A DNA stretch of 6,026 nt from Desulfurococcaceae archaeon (GCA_020833085.1 JAJHQY010000032.1:1-6026), one strand, 5' to 3'; counted from the first letter of the stretch, positions 1-6,026 are shown. The notes: generated by a model not told the origin, from the sequence alone. Translations and numbers: made by a program.

Positions 1-9
1 GAGAATATC

Positions 10-1557
10 GTGTTAAGCGTAGTGTTAATGTTTGAAGTTCACCAGCCCTACAGGTTAAACCCCCAGCTCCACGAGAGGCTCATCGAGAAGGCCCTGCGCG
101 GCGCTCTCGACGTTAAAGACGTAGAGGACGCTATATTCGACAGCGAGTTGAATAGGCGCGTCATTAACCGCGTAGCTGATAACTGCTACATACCCGCAAC
201 TAAGATCATAATTGAAGGCATTGAGAGATTTAAGAGTAGTAGCAAGAAGTTCAAAGTGAGTTTTAGTATTAGTGGCGTCTTCTTAGAGCAGGCTTTAATG
301 TGGCGTAGAGACGTAGTAGAGGTCTTTCAGAGAGCTGTCAACACGGGAATGGTGGAGTTAATTGAGCAGACGTACTACCACAGCTTAGCCGCGTTCATAC
401 CGCACTACGGCTTCGAGGAGCTCAGAGACCAGGTGCTCGAGCACAGGAGAATTATACGTGAACTCTTCAACTACGAGCCCGTCAGTGTAGAGAACACCGA
501 GTTCACTTACAACAACGACATTGCGTGCTTCTTCGAGAACATGGGGTTCAAAGCTGTGCTAACCGAGGGAGTGGACTGGGTGCTAGGGTGGCGTAGTCCC
601 AACTACGTCTATAGGGCTAGGGGCTGCGAGATACCGGTGCTCACGCGTAACTACAGGTTAAGCGATGACGTGGGGTTTAGGTTTAGTGACAGGCGCTGGG
701 ATCAGTACCCGCTGACAGCCGACAAGTACGCTGAGTGGCTCTCTAAGACGCCGGGCGACGTTGTCTTAATAGCTGTAGACTACGAGACTTTCGGCGAGCA
801 CCACAAGGCCGAGACAGGCATACTCGAGTTCCTCCGCTGGCTACCAGTCGAGGTGCTAAGACGCGAGAACTTGGAGTTTCTGACCCCGAGAGAAGCCGTG
901 GAGAAGTACAGGCCTGTTGACTACTACGACGTGCCCCCCTGGAGCACTATTAGCTGGGCCGACGAGAGAGACCTCTCAGCGTGGCTGGGTAATCGAATGC
1001 AACAGAAGGCGTTCTCGGCCCTCTGCGAGCTGAGACCCTACGTAGTGGCGCTTGGAGAGCCGGGAATCCTCTCACTCTGGAAGAAGCTCACAATTAGTGA
1101 TCACTTCTACTACATGGCTACTAAGAGCGGGCCTACAGGCGAAGTACACAGCTACTTCTCACCCTACAAAGACTCCGCTATAGCCTTTGGGGTCTACATG
1201 GAGGCTATTGCTACTCTCTGGCTTATTGTAGCCGAGAGAGTTAAGAGTAGGAGGAAGAGCGTGCTCTCTAGACTAGTAGTGCCGCCGCAGAAGGCGTTTT
1301 ACTTCACTAGGCCCACGGGCGAGTACACCGGGTTCTCAGCGAGGTCTCTGAGAGAGCTGCTCGAAGTAGTAGAGAGGGTGCCGCCTGAGTCTTTCCTACA
1401 CCACCTACACCGCGGCGACTTCGAGAAGTGGCTTGTAGACGTGTTCTTCTTAGACGAGCTGAGAGGGGCGCTTGAGGAGCTCAGGTCTAGAACTGCTAGT
1501 TACTACGAGAAGCTGAGCGACTTCAAGAAAATAATTAGGAGCGTTATCGAGGACTAG
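10..1557 (+). CDS. GH57 alpha-amylase-like glycoside hydrolase (MJ1611 type)
   Basis: This is a family 57 retaining glycoside hydrolase, predicted to cut or rearrange alpha-1,4-glucan in the cytosol. All five GH57 conserved regions are visible: HQPY at residues 11-14; GMVELI at 113-118; NTEFTYNND around 162-170, with E164 the expected nucleophile; AVDYETFGEH around 255-264, with D257 the expected acid/base; and the fifth region near 314-332, with SWADERDLSAWLGNRMQ. The DLSAWLGN form and the later SDHFYYM and YFSPY stretches (363-386) point to the Methanocaldococcus MJ1611 subgroup rather than the glucanotransferase or branching-enzyme groups. At 515 residues it is somewhat longer than MJ1611 (about 467 from memory), with a helical-looking, charged C-terminal tail after about residue 440. 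There is no signal peptide. The GTG start is only tentative: the frame is open to the window edge, with a GAG 6 bases upstream that could be the end of a ribosome-binding site. It is first in a run with a second GH57 gene and glgA. The family is certain; the exact reaction is inferred. Confidence 0.88.
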   Translation: MLSVVLMFEVHQPYRLNPQLHERLIEKALRGALDVKDVEDAIFDSELNRRVINRVADNCYIPATKIIIEGIERFKSSSKKFKVSFSISGVFLEQALMWRRDVVEVFQRAVNTGMVELIEQTYYHSLAAFIPHYGFEELRDQVLEHRRIIRELFNYEPVSVENTEFTYNNDIACFFENMGFKAVLTEGVDWVLGWRSPNYVYRARGCEIPVLTRNYRLSDDVGFRFSDRRWDQYPLTADKYAEWLSKTPGDVVLIAVDYETFGEHHKAETGILEFLRWLPVEVLRRENLEFLTPREAVEKYRPVDYYDVPPWSTISWADERDLSAWLGNRMQQKAFSALCELRPYVVALGEPGILSLWKKLTISDHFYYMATKSGPTGEVHSYFSPYKDSAIAFGVYMEAIATLWLIVAERVKSRRKSVLSRLVVPPQKAFYFTRPTGEYTGFSARSLRELLEVVERVPPESFLHHLHRGDFEKWLVDVFFLDELRGALEELRSRTASYYEKLSDFKKIIRSVIED

Positions 1558-1558
1558 T

Positions 1559-1564
1559 GGGGTG
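1559..1564 (+). promoter_or_regulatory. Shine-Dalgarno site for the second GH57 gene
   Basis: GGGGTG lies in the 13-base spacer right after the TAG stop of the upstream gene. Its GGTG core sits 6 bases before the GTG start at 1571 and can pair with the CACC of the archaeal 16S rRNA 3' end. It supports GTG 1571 as the start, and the tight arrangement argues for co-transcription with the upstream gene. Confidence 0.6.
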
Positions 1565-1570
1565 TGAAGC

Positions 1571-3490
1571 GTGCCCGTGAACTTCATATTCGCACTGCAC
1601 TTCCACCAGCCTCACGGCCAGTTTAAGTGGGTTTCTGAGAGGATTTTCGAGAACAGCTACAAGATGCTACTAGACGTGTTGAAAAGGTACAGCGACTTAA
1701 AGTTCACAGTACACATTAGTGGCCCACTACTACTGTACCTCAAGGACAACCACCCAGAGTGGCTTGAAGAGCTCTTCAAGCTCGGAGACATAGGCACAGT
1801 AGAGTTCATGGGGGGCACTATTGGCGAGGCTATTCTACCACTAGTGCCGAGCAACGACAGAGTTGAGCAAGTGACTAGGTACTTTGAGCTCTTCGAGAAG
1901 ATCTCTGGGACTAGGCCTCGCGGAGTCTGGCTACCAGAGAGAGTGTGGGAGCCTTGGATGCCGGAGACTCTGGCTAGAGCTGGAGTAGAGTACACTCTAG
2001 TAGACGACGCCGTGCTAGTCAAGTCCGGCTATCCACGTGACAACGCGCTCTATGCGTGGATAGTTGAAGAGAGCGGCTACAGCGTCAAGGTCCTCTTCAT
2101 AGATGAGAGAGTGAGGTACATTCTGCCCTGGGAGAGGCCTCAAGTAGTACTAGACTACATAGCGTCTAGGTCTAGTGACTCCTCAGCAGTGGTTATATGG
2201 GGTAGTGACGCGGAGAAGTTCGGAGAGTGGATGAGTAGAGAGGCGAGTAGAGCGTGGCTGGAGGAGTTCTTAGAGAGGCTTAGAGGCGACGAGAGAATTC
2301 GACTCGTCCACCCCTCAGAGTACCTCAGAGAAAGCGGTGTTCGCGGCTACTTGTACCTCGACTCGGGGAGCTACGATAAAATGCTGGAGTGGAGTAGGGG
2401 GTTTGTGAGGAACTTCTTGTACAAGTACGCTGAGAGCAAGAACATGTATAGCAAAGTGCTCTGGGTCAGGAAGAAGCTGAGTAGTGCCTACAGGTCTCAG
2501 AGAGAAATACCACTAGACTACTACCTCGCCCAGTGTAACGACGCGTACTGGCACGGACTCTTCGGCGGCGTGTACCTAGCACACCTGAGACAGGCTATAT
2601 ACGAGTCTCTCATTAGAGTCGAGAGGGAGGCCGAGGAGATCGCCGGGTACTACTCCGAAACCCCCGTGAAGAGGACACTAGTGGACTTCGACTTGGATGG
2701 GAGAGATGAGCTGCTCGTGGAGACTCCTACTGTAAACCTCTATATTGAGCTCAGCGATGGAGGCACGCTCTTCGAGTTTGACGTAAAGAGAGAGGGTCTA
2801 GAGCACAACGTCCAAGACACTATGACGAGGTACCCAGAGCCCTACCTACCGGCAGAGTTCAGGCCAGACTGGTATAGGCGTGTCAGCTGGAGAGTACACG
2901 TGTGGGGACTTGAAACCAGGCTAGAGGACTGGATGTCTAACACTCCATTTAAAGACATGAGCGACCTAGCTCTAGCACAGTACAGAGTCGCCTTTAGCGA
3001 GGAGCCGCGAGAACTCCACCTCAGAGCTGTTGGCGGAGTCTACTACTACGGGGTTAAGGCGTGCACCGTGCTAGTCGAGAAGGCTGTGAGAGTTGAGAAG
3101 AGTGGCTACAGAGTCAAGTACACAGTTAAAAACCTCGGCGAGGGCGTGTTGAGGGGTAAGCTCGGCTTCGAGTACCACTTAGCGTGGAAAGTAGACAGGG
3201 AGAGGGAGAGAGAAGTCTTCTACAGTGTTAACGGGAAGAAGTACAGTGTCTCAGAGCCGTATGTGGGCGGGGCTAGCGTAGTCGCCGTGGACTCGGGCGT
3301 GTACCCCTTAATAGTCCTCAAAGCGTCGAGAGGCGTAGATGCGTGGATTAGTAGGCTCTCTAGCTACGCGAGAACGGAGAGGGGGGTTAGAGAGATACCG
3401 CAGGGTCTTGGAGTAATGTTTGTAGAGGACGTTGAGCTCGAAAAGGGAGGTGTCTACGAGCTGGAAATAGAGCACTACGTAGAGCTCTAA
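1571..3490 (+). CDS. GH57 4-alpha-glucanotransferase / alpha-amylase
   Basis: This resembles the Thermococcus litoralis 4-alpha-glucanotransferase, which moves maltooligosaccharide segments between alpha-1,4-glucan chains with some hydrolysis; it is 639 residues against about 659. GH57 regions in order: FHQPHG at 11-16; GTVEFMGG at 75-82; WLPERVW at 120-126, with E123 at the nucleophile position; GSDAEKFG at 211-218, with D213 as acid/base; and AQCNDAYWHGLFGG at 320-333, nearly identical to my memory of the Thermococcus enzyme. The remainder matches the DUF1925/DUF1926 beta-rich C-terminal part: VDFDLDGRDELLVE near 371-384, then RLEDWM near 450-455. Two departures: region 4 starts GSD instead of the usual HDD, and a QDH-like stretch in the C-terminal domain reads RVH. 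There is no signal peptide, so a cytosolic site is inferred. The GTG start is supported by a GGTG site 6 bases upstream, and the protein begins two residues before the first beta strand, as expected. The glgA start follows 2 bases after its TAA. Whether transferase or hydrolase activity dominates cannot be read from sequence. Confidence 0.9.
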   Translation: MPVNFIFALHFHQPHGQFKWVSERIFENSYKMLLDVLKRYSDLKFTVHISGPLLLYLKDNHPEWLEELFKLGDIGTVEFMGGTIGEAILPLVPSNDRVEQVTRYFELFEKISGTRPRGVWLPERVWEPWMPETLARAGVEYTLVDDAVLVKSGYPRDNALYAWIVEESGYSVKVLFIDERVRYILPWERPQVVLDYIASRSSDSSAVVIWGSDAEKFGEWMSREASRAWLEEFLERLRGDERIRLVHPSEYLRESGVRGYLYLDSGSYDKMLEWSRGFVRNFLYKYAESKNMYSKVLWVRKKLSSAYRSQREIPLDYYLAQCNDAYWHGLFGGVYLAHLRQAIYESLIRVEREAEEIAGYYSETPVKRTLVDFDLDGRDELLVETPTVNLYIELSDGGTLFEFDVKREGLEHNVQDTMTRYPEPYLPAEFRPDWYRRVSWRVHVWGLETRLEDWMSNTPFKDMSDLALAQYRVAFSEEPRELHLRAVGGVYYYGVKACTVLVEKAVRVEKSGYRVKYTVKNLGEGVLRGKLGFEYHLAWKVDREREREVFYSVNGKKYSVSEPYVGGASVVAVDSGVYPLIVLKASRGVDAWISRLSSYARTERGVREIPQGLGVMFVEDVELEKGGVYELEIEHYVEL

Positions 3491-3492
3491 GC

Positions 3493-5028
3493 GTGTTAGC
3501 TGTGCGAGTCCTCTTCTTCACATTTGAGTCTCTCTACACGAGAAAAGTGGGTGGGCTCGCGGAGGCTTCTATTAGACTAGCTCAGGGACTCGCTAGTAGA
3601 GGTGTGAGAGTAGAGGTCTACACGCCAGCGCACGGCTCTGTAGACGCGTGTAGAGACCCTGTCTTCAAACTGACACTGAATAGTAGTGAGTACTGTGTTG
3701 CTGAACTCCCAGAGACTAGGCCTCGACACTACGCTATTGGAGGAGGCGTTCTGGATGACCCAGAGGTCTACAGCCCTCAGAGACTACTAGTGAAGTCTCT
3801 GGTCTACGCTAGAGTCGCCTCGGAGTACCTCGCTAGGGAGCTGAGTGGAGAAGAGCTAGTAGTAGCTCACGCCCACGACTGGCACAGTTTTCCAGTGCTC
3901 TTAGCGCTGAGCGCTAGGGCCGCTGAAAAGAGGCTAAGACTGCGCAGTGTATACCAGGTCCACTTGCTGTCTAAGGCGAGGATTAGCCTAGACGACTTGA
4001 CTAGGTGGCTTGGAGTAAGCCCCGACACGCCTCTGCGAGGTGCTCTCGGAGTTAAGAGCCTGGAGGAGTATTACAGGGAGTCTCGCGGGTACGTGGAGAG
4101 GCTGGCCGGGCTAGTAGCCGATGTAGTCGTGACTGTGAGTCCGGGGTACGCTAAGAGCGTTATGAGAGCCGTGGGGCCCGCTTCCTGGGACAGAGTGAGC
4201 TACGTATACAACGCGTCTCCAGTCACGTGGAGCGAGGTCGCGAGCGTGATTAAGAGCAGGTCTGCGAGAGACCCCTCGCGCCCCGAGACTAGGCGCGAGC
4301 TCCGCGCCGAGGTGCTCCTAAGAGGGATCTGCTCGGTTAAACTAGTATACCCCAGCAGTAGAGTTGAGGAGGAGGTTAAGAGGCTAATTAACCACTACGA
4401 CGCCGCGTGCAGGCCTTTTAAGAGGAGTGGTCCACTACTAGTCGGCGTGGGGAGGGCCTCTAAGCAGAAGGGCTTCGACTTCCTGGTCAAGTCCCTGGAC
4501 AGACTAGTGGGAGAAGTACCGAGTATTAGAGTAGTACTCGTAGCGGCCCCCACGGAGTACGGAGCTGACGTCCTCAGAGAGCTACTAGAGCACACTCCAC
4601 TATTCCCGGATAACCTCCGCGTCTTAGCTGGCTACATTTCACGAGAAGACGCGATTTACCTCTACTACGTCGCCAGCGCCACTATTATACCCAGTAGGAG
4701 CGAGCCCTTTGGGCTAGTAGCACTAGAATCAATGGCTGCTGGAACCCCCGTAGCCGCGTCTAGAGTTGGTGGGCTACAAGACATAGTAGTAGACGTGAGG
4801 ATAGCTGGGAGTAGGGGTAGCGGCGTTCTCTTTAGCCCCCTGGACAGAGAAGACCTTGTAGAGTCCACTGCGCACTTAATTAGGCTAGTCGAGAGCCCGG
4901 ATCCCCTCTCCGCTGAGATTAGAGAGTCGTGTATTAAGAGGGCCTCCGAGTTCACGTGGGAGAAGTCGGCGGAGAGGCTACTAGAAGTATACGCGTCTAC
5001 TCCACACTCGCTACCAGCTTCTCAATGA
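3493..5028 (+). CDS. glgA: Glycogen synthase, GT5 family
   Basis: This retaining glucosyltransferase is predicted to add glucose from ADP- or UDP-glucose to alpha-1,4-glucan in the cytosol. The two-domain GT-B layout is clear. N-terminal half: KVGGL at 18-22 (the nucleotide-sugar KxGGL motif), HAHDWHS at 126-132, H157 at the position of the conserved active-site histidine, and VTVSPGYA at 213-220. C-terminal half: GVGRASKQKG at 318-327, where R321 and K326 match the phosphate-binding Arg/Lys pair; then SEPFGLVALE at 403-412, giving the E-x7-E pair E404/E412; then GTPVAASRVGGLQD at 417-430. Length (511) is normal to slightly long, with a stretch around residues 285-312 that looks inserted relative to bacterial GlgA. 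The usual NGxD loop reads NASP at 240-243, though a nearby W246 is kept. GTG 3493 lies 2 bases after the upstream stop; GTG 3502 is an alternative that fits the domain equally well, and neither has a strong ribosome-binding site. Donor sugar preference is not decidable here. Confidence 0.9.
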   Translation: MLAVRVLFFTFESLYTRKVGGLAEASIRLAQGLASRGVRVEVYTPAHGSVDACRDPVFKLTLNSSEYCVAELPETRPRHYAIGGGVLDDPEVYSPQRLLVKSLVYARVASEYLARELSGEELVVAHAHDWHSFPVLLALSARAAEKRLRLRSVYQVHLLSKARISLDDLTRWLGVSPDTPLRGALGVKSLEEYYRESRGYVERLAGLVADVVVTVSPGYAKSVMRAVGPASWDRVSYVYNASPVTWSEVASVIKSRSARDPSRPETRRELRAEVLLRGICSVKLVYPSSRVEEEVKRLINHYDAACRPFKRSGPLLVGVGRASKQKGFDFLVKSLDRLVGEVPSIRVVLVAAPTEYGADVLRELLEHTPLFPDNLRVLAGYISREDAIYLYYVASATIIPSRSEPFGLVALESMAAGTPVAASRVGGLQDIVVDVRIAGSRGSGVLFSPLDREDLVESTAHLIRLVESPDPLSAEIRESCIKRASEFTWEKSAERLLEVYASTPHSLPASQ

Positions 5029-5881
5029 AGTAGTAGGCCGCTCTGGGGTAGTCTTTTTCGCCAAATCCACCCCTGCTCGCCTCTTCGTAGAACCTCCTAA
5101 TGGCCGTGGAAACTAGTGGTTTAACGCCCCGCTCTAGTAGAGTCTTCTCAATGTACGAGTAGTCCTTAGCGGCGAGCCTGACTGTGAAGCGCGGCGGTTT
5201 CTCGCTGAAAACCCTGTGCCAGGTTCTCTCAATTAGGGGCTTAAACCAGAGGTTCTCAGAGGCCTCTAGTAATAGCGTCTCCTCAATACCCCACGACTTT
5301 AGTAGAGCCAGCGACTCTGCCAGCAGTGCCGGCGCTGAGAGACCTATGTTGTTCAGAGCTAGCTTTAAGACGCTGGCCCTCGGGGGCTCCCCCACGTAGA
5401 GTACACGTGTACTGTACAGCTCAACTACACTCTTAACTCTCTCGTACACACCCTCACTACACGCAATGTAGCTTACTAGTCTACACTCACGCGCCTCATC
5501 CGCGCTACCGTACACGGGGCCCTCACTGTAGACCACGTTGACCTCGCCGAGAGCCCTCATAGCCCTGAGACTAGTCATAGGTGTTACTGTGCTGGCGTTT
5601 ACTAGTAGTGGCGGAGTGCCAGTGGTGCCGAGCTGGCTACTAGTAACCGCGCCCACTATACTTAGTAGGGCCTCATCGTCGGAGACGAAGACTACTACTG
5701 CATCAGTATCCCTCAGGAGTTGACTGGGAGACTCGTAGACTCTCACTCCGGGTAGCTCGCGAGCTACTCTCTCAGCCTTCTCTCTAGTCCTATTGTAGAC
5801 GCCTACTCTAACTCCCCTGCTGTGCAGGCACTTCGCGAGGTTAGACCCCATAATACCTACTCCAATAATACCCACGTTCAA
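4997..5881 (-). CDS. NADP-dependent beta-hydroxyacid dehydrogenase (3-hydroxyisobutyrate dehydrogenase family)
   Basis: This 294-residue protein has the normal length and layout of the 3-hydroxyisobutyrate / glyoxylate-succinic semialdehyde reductase family. An N-terminal Rossmann domain carries GVGIMG at 7-12, and NRT at 30-32 suggests NADP preference. The substrate-binding segment EGPVYGSADEA (120-130) replaces the usual DAPVSGG. The catalytic helix has K173 and N177 in KLALNN (173-178), and KD at 239-240 together with a GEKDYPRAA segment (274-282) closes the helical C-terminal domain. Two features are atypical: Tyr replaces the substrate-loop serine, and PRAS replaces the small glycine-rich turn before the catalytic lysine, so the substrate may differ from the named family members. 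It reads convergently into glgA and its last 32 bp overlap the glgA end. An in-frame TAG at 5888-5890 limits the start to TTG 5881 or GTG 5875; I keep TTG because it gives the usual M-x-V-G-I-I-G opening. A physiological link to glycogen genes is not supported. Confidence 0.88.
   Translation of the reverse strand: MNVGIIGVGIMGSNLAKCLHSRGVRVGVYNRTREKAERVARELPGVRVYESPSQLLRDTDAVVVFVSDDEALLSIVGAVTSSQLGTTGTPPLLVNASTVTPMTSLRAMRALGEVNVVYSEGPVYGSADEARECRLVSYIACSEGVYERVKSVVELYSTRVLYVGEPPRASVLKLALNNIGLSAPALLAESLALLKSWGIEETLLLEASENLWFKPLIERTWHRVFSEKPPRFTVRLAAKDYSYIEKTLLERGVKPLVSTAIRRFYEEASRGGFGEKDYPRAAYYFIEKLVASVE
5054..5058 (+). terminator. Possible oligo-T termination site for the glycogen run
   Basis: A TTTTT run lies 26 bases past the glgA stop on the forward strand, inside the antisense dehydrogenase gene. 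Archaeal RNA polymerase can stop at such T-runs without a hairpin. It is a short run and could be chance. It is the only T5 I noticed close after the stop. Confidence 0.22.
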
Positions 5882-5884
5882 GAG

Positions 5885-5888
5885 CTCC
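5885..5888 (-). promoter_or_regulatory. Shine-Dalgarno site for the dehydrogenase
   Basis: On the reverse strand GGAG lies 3 bases before the TTG start at 5881 and 9 bases before an in-frame GTG at 5875. The 3-base gap is short and the 9-base gap more usual, so this site slightly favours GTG as the true start, which would shorten the protein by two residues. Confidence 0.4.
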
Positions 5889-5917
5889 TACCCCGCTCAC
5901 ACTCGCCTTTGGTTTCC

Positions 5918-5924
5918 TAATAAG
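5918..5924. promoter_or_regulatory. AT-rich TATA-like element between divergent genes
   Basis: TAATAAG (TTATTA on the reverse strand) is an AT-rich island in a 77-base region that must hold the promoters of two divergent genes. With usual archaeal spacing of about 25 bases it would place a forward start point near 5945 and a reverse one near 5896, both just ahead of the candidate ribosome-binding sites. The placement is inferred from spacing only. Confidence 0.25.
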
Positions 5925-5930
5925 CGCCTA

Positions 5931-5941
5931 GTTTACTAAAC
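5931..5941. repeat. 11-base palindrome GTTTACTAAAC
   Basis: This is a perfect 5-1-5 inverted repeat (GTTTA, C, TAAAC) in the middle of the divergent intergenic region. It could be an operator for a dimeric regulator of one or both genes, or a TATA-like element for the reverse-strand gene (TTTAGTAAA on that strand). A chance palindrome is possible at this length. Confidence 0.3.
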
Positions 5942-5948
5942 GAGTAGT

Positions 5949-5952
5949 GGTG
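5949..5952 (+). promoter_or_regulatory. Shine-Dalgarno site for the gene at the right edge
   Basis: GGTG lies 6 bases before TTG 5959, the same core and spacing as the site ahead of the second GH57 gene at 1561-1564. That match is the main reason for choosing TTG 5959 over the in-frame GTG codons at 5947 and 5950, which the site itself overlaps. Confidence 0.45.
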
Positions 5953-5958
5953 TTAAAT

Positions 5959-6026
5959 TTGAGTACTACTCAGAGCATACTCGAGAAGCTGAGCAGGTAC
6001 TTTGAGCTCTCAGAAGACGACGCACT
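5959..6026 (+). CDS. Start of an unidentified protein, cut by the window edge
   Basis: From TTG 5959 the frame is open to the end of the window, giving 22 full codons that begin M-S-T-T-Q-S-I-L-E-K-L and continue with SRYFELSEDDA. The make-up (hydrophobic residues spaced as in an amphipathic helix, then an acidic turn) and the codon choice (AGC, AGG, CTC, GAG) resemble the neighbouring genes, and a GGTG site precedes the start. An in-frame TAG at 5929-5931 bounds any upstream start; GTG 5947 or 5950 would add three or four residues. It is divergent from the dehydrogenase. I do not recognise the family and 22 residues are too few to assign a function. Confidence 0.5.
   Translation, partial: MSTTQSILEKLSRYFELSEDDA

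Noticed and set aside
1657..2022. A 121-codon open frame on the reverse strand inside the second GH57 gene
   Set aside because: It lies wholly antisense to a well-conserved coding region covering GH57 regions 2 and 3. The product is Ser/Thr-rich low-complexity sequence with no family motif, as expected from reading AGT/CTA-rich codons backwards.
10..3490. The two GH57 genes as a recent tandem duplication
   Set aside because: They share only the family-level conserved regions. Their third, fourth and fifth regions and their C-terminal halves belong to different subfamilies, so they are ancient relatives placed side by side.
4395..4955. Two reverse-strand open frames inside glgA
   Set aside because: Both are antisense to conserved GT5 motifs and give Ser/Leu/Thr-rich products with no recognisable domain or ribosome-binding site.
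5184..5723. Two short forward open frames inside the dehydrogenase
   Set aside because: They are shadows of the dehydrogenase reading frame, with Ser-rich products and no supporting start signals.
1..6026. C/D-box guide RNAs, tRNAs or CRISPR repeats
   Set aside because: I saw no paired C and D boxes, no cloverleaf-like segment and no regularly spaced repeat; the recurrent AGTAGT and ACTAGT strings sit at irregular intervals inside coding sequence.

Overview
The window looks like chromosomal DNA from a hyperthermophilic crenarchaeote (Thermoproteota). The signs are: GH57 enzymes of the types found in hyperthermophilic archaea; arginine encoded almost only by AGA/AGG; GGTG-type Shine-Dalgarno sites; GTG or TTG start codons on every gene; very tight gene packing; and base composition a little above 50% GC by eye. 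I cannot name a genus. Desulfurococcales or Thermofilales-like groups are guesses only.

Layout. Positions 10-5028 (+) hold a tight three-gene run. First is a GH57 alpha-amylase-like enzyme of the Methanocaldococcus MJ1611 type. After 13 bases comes a GH57 4-alpha-glucanotransferase / alpha-amylase of the Thermococcus litoralis type. After 2 more bases comes a GT5 glycogen synthase (GlgA). Positions 4997-5881 (-) hold a beta-hydroxyacid dehydrogenase that converges on the run and overlaps the glgA tail by 32 bp. Positions 5882-5958 are a short divergent intergenic region with an 11-base palindrome and an AT-rich element. From about 5959 (+) an unidentified gene begins and runs off the window.

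How the genes work together. The three forward genes form a plausible intracellular glycogen module. GlgA would extend alpha-1,4-glucan from nucleotide-sugar glucose, the glucanotransferase would redistribute chain lengths, and the amylase-like enzyme would trim or degrade chains. None of the three starts with a signal peptide, which fits cytosolic storage-glucan turnover rather than starch digestion outside the cell. No branching enzyme, phosphorylase, debranching enzyme or nucleotide-sugar pyrophosphorylase is in the window. The dehydrogenase has no evident functional tie to the module.

I see no RNA gene, mobile element, CRISPR array or wholly new system. The points most worth a second look are the excess of CTAG (especially ACTAGT) alongside scarce GATC, the altered acceptor-loop and GH57 motifs, the convergent overlap, and the palindrome between the divergent genes.
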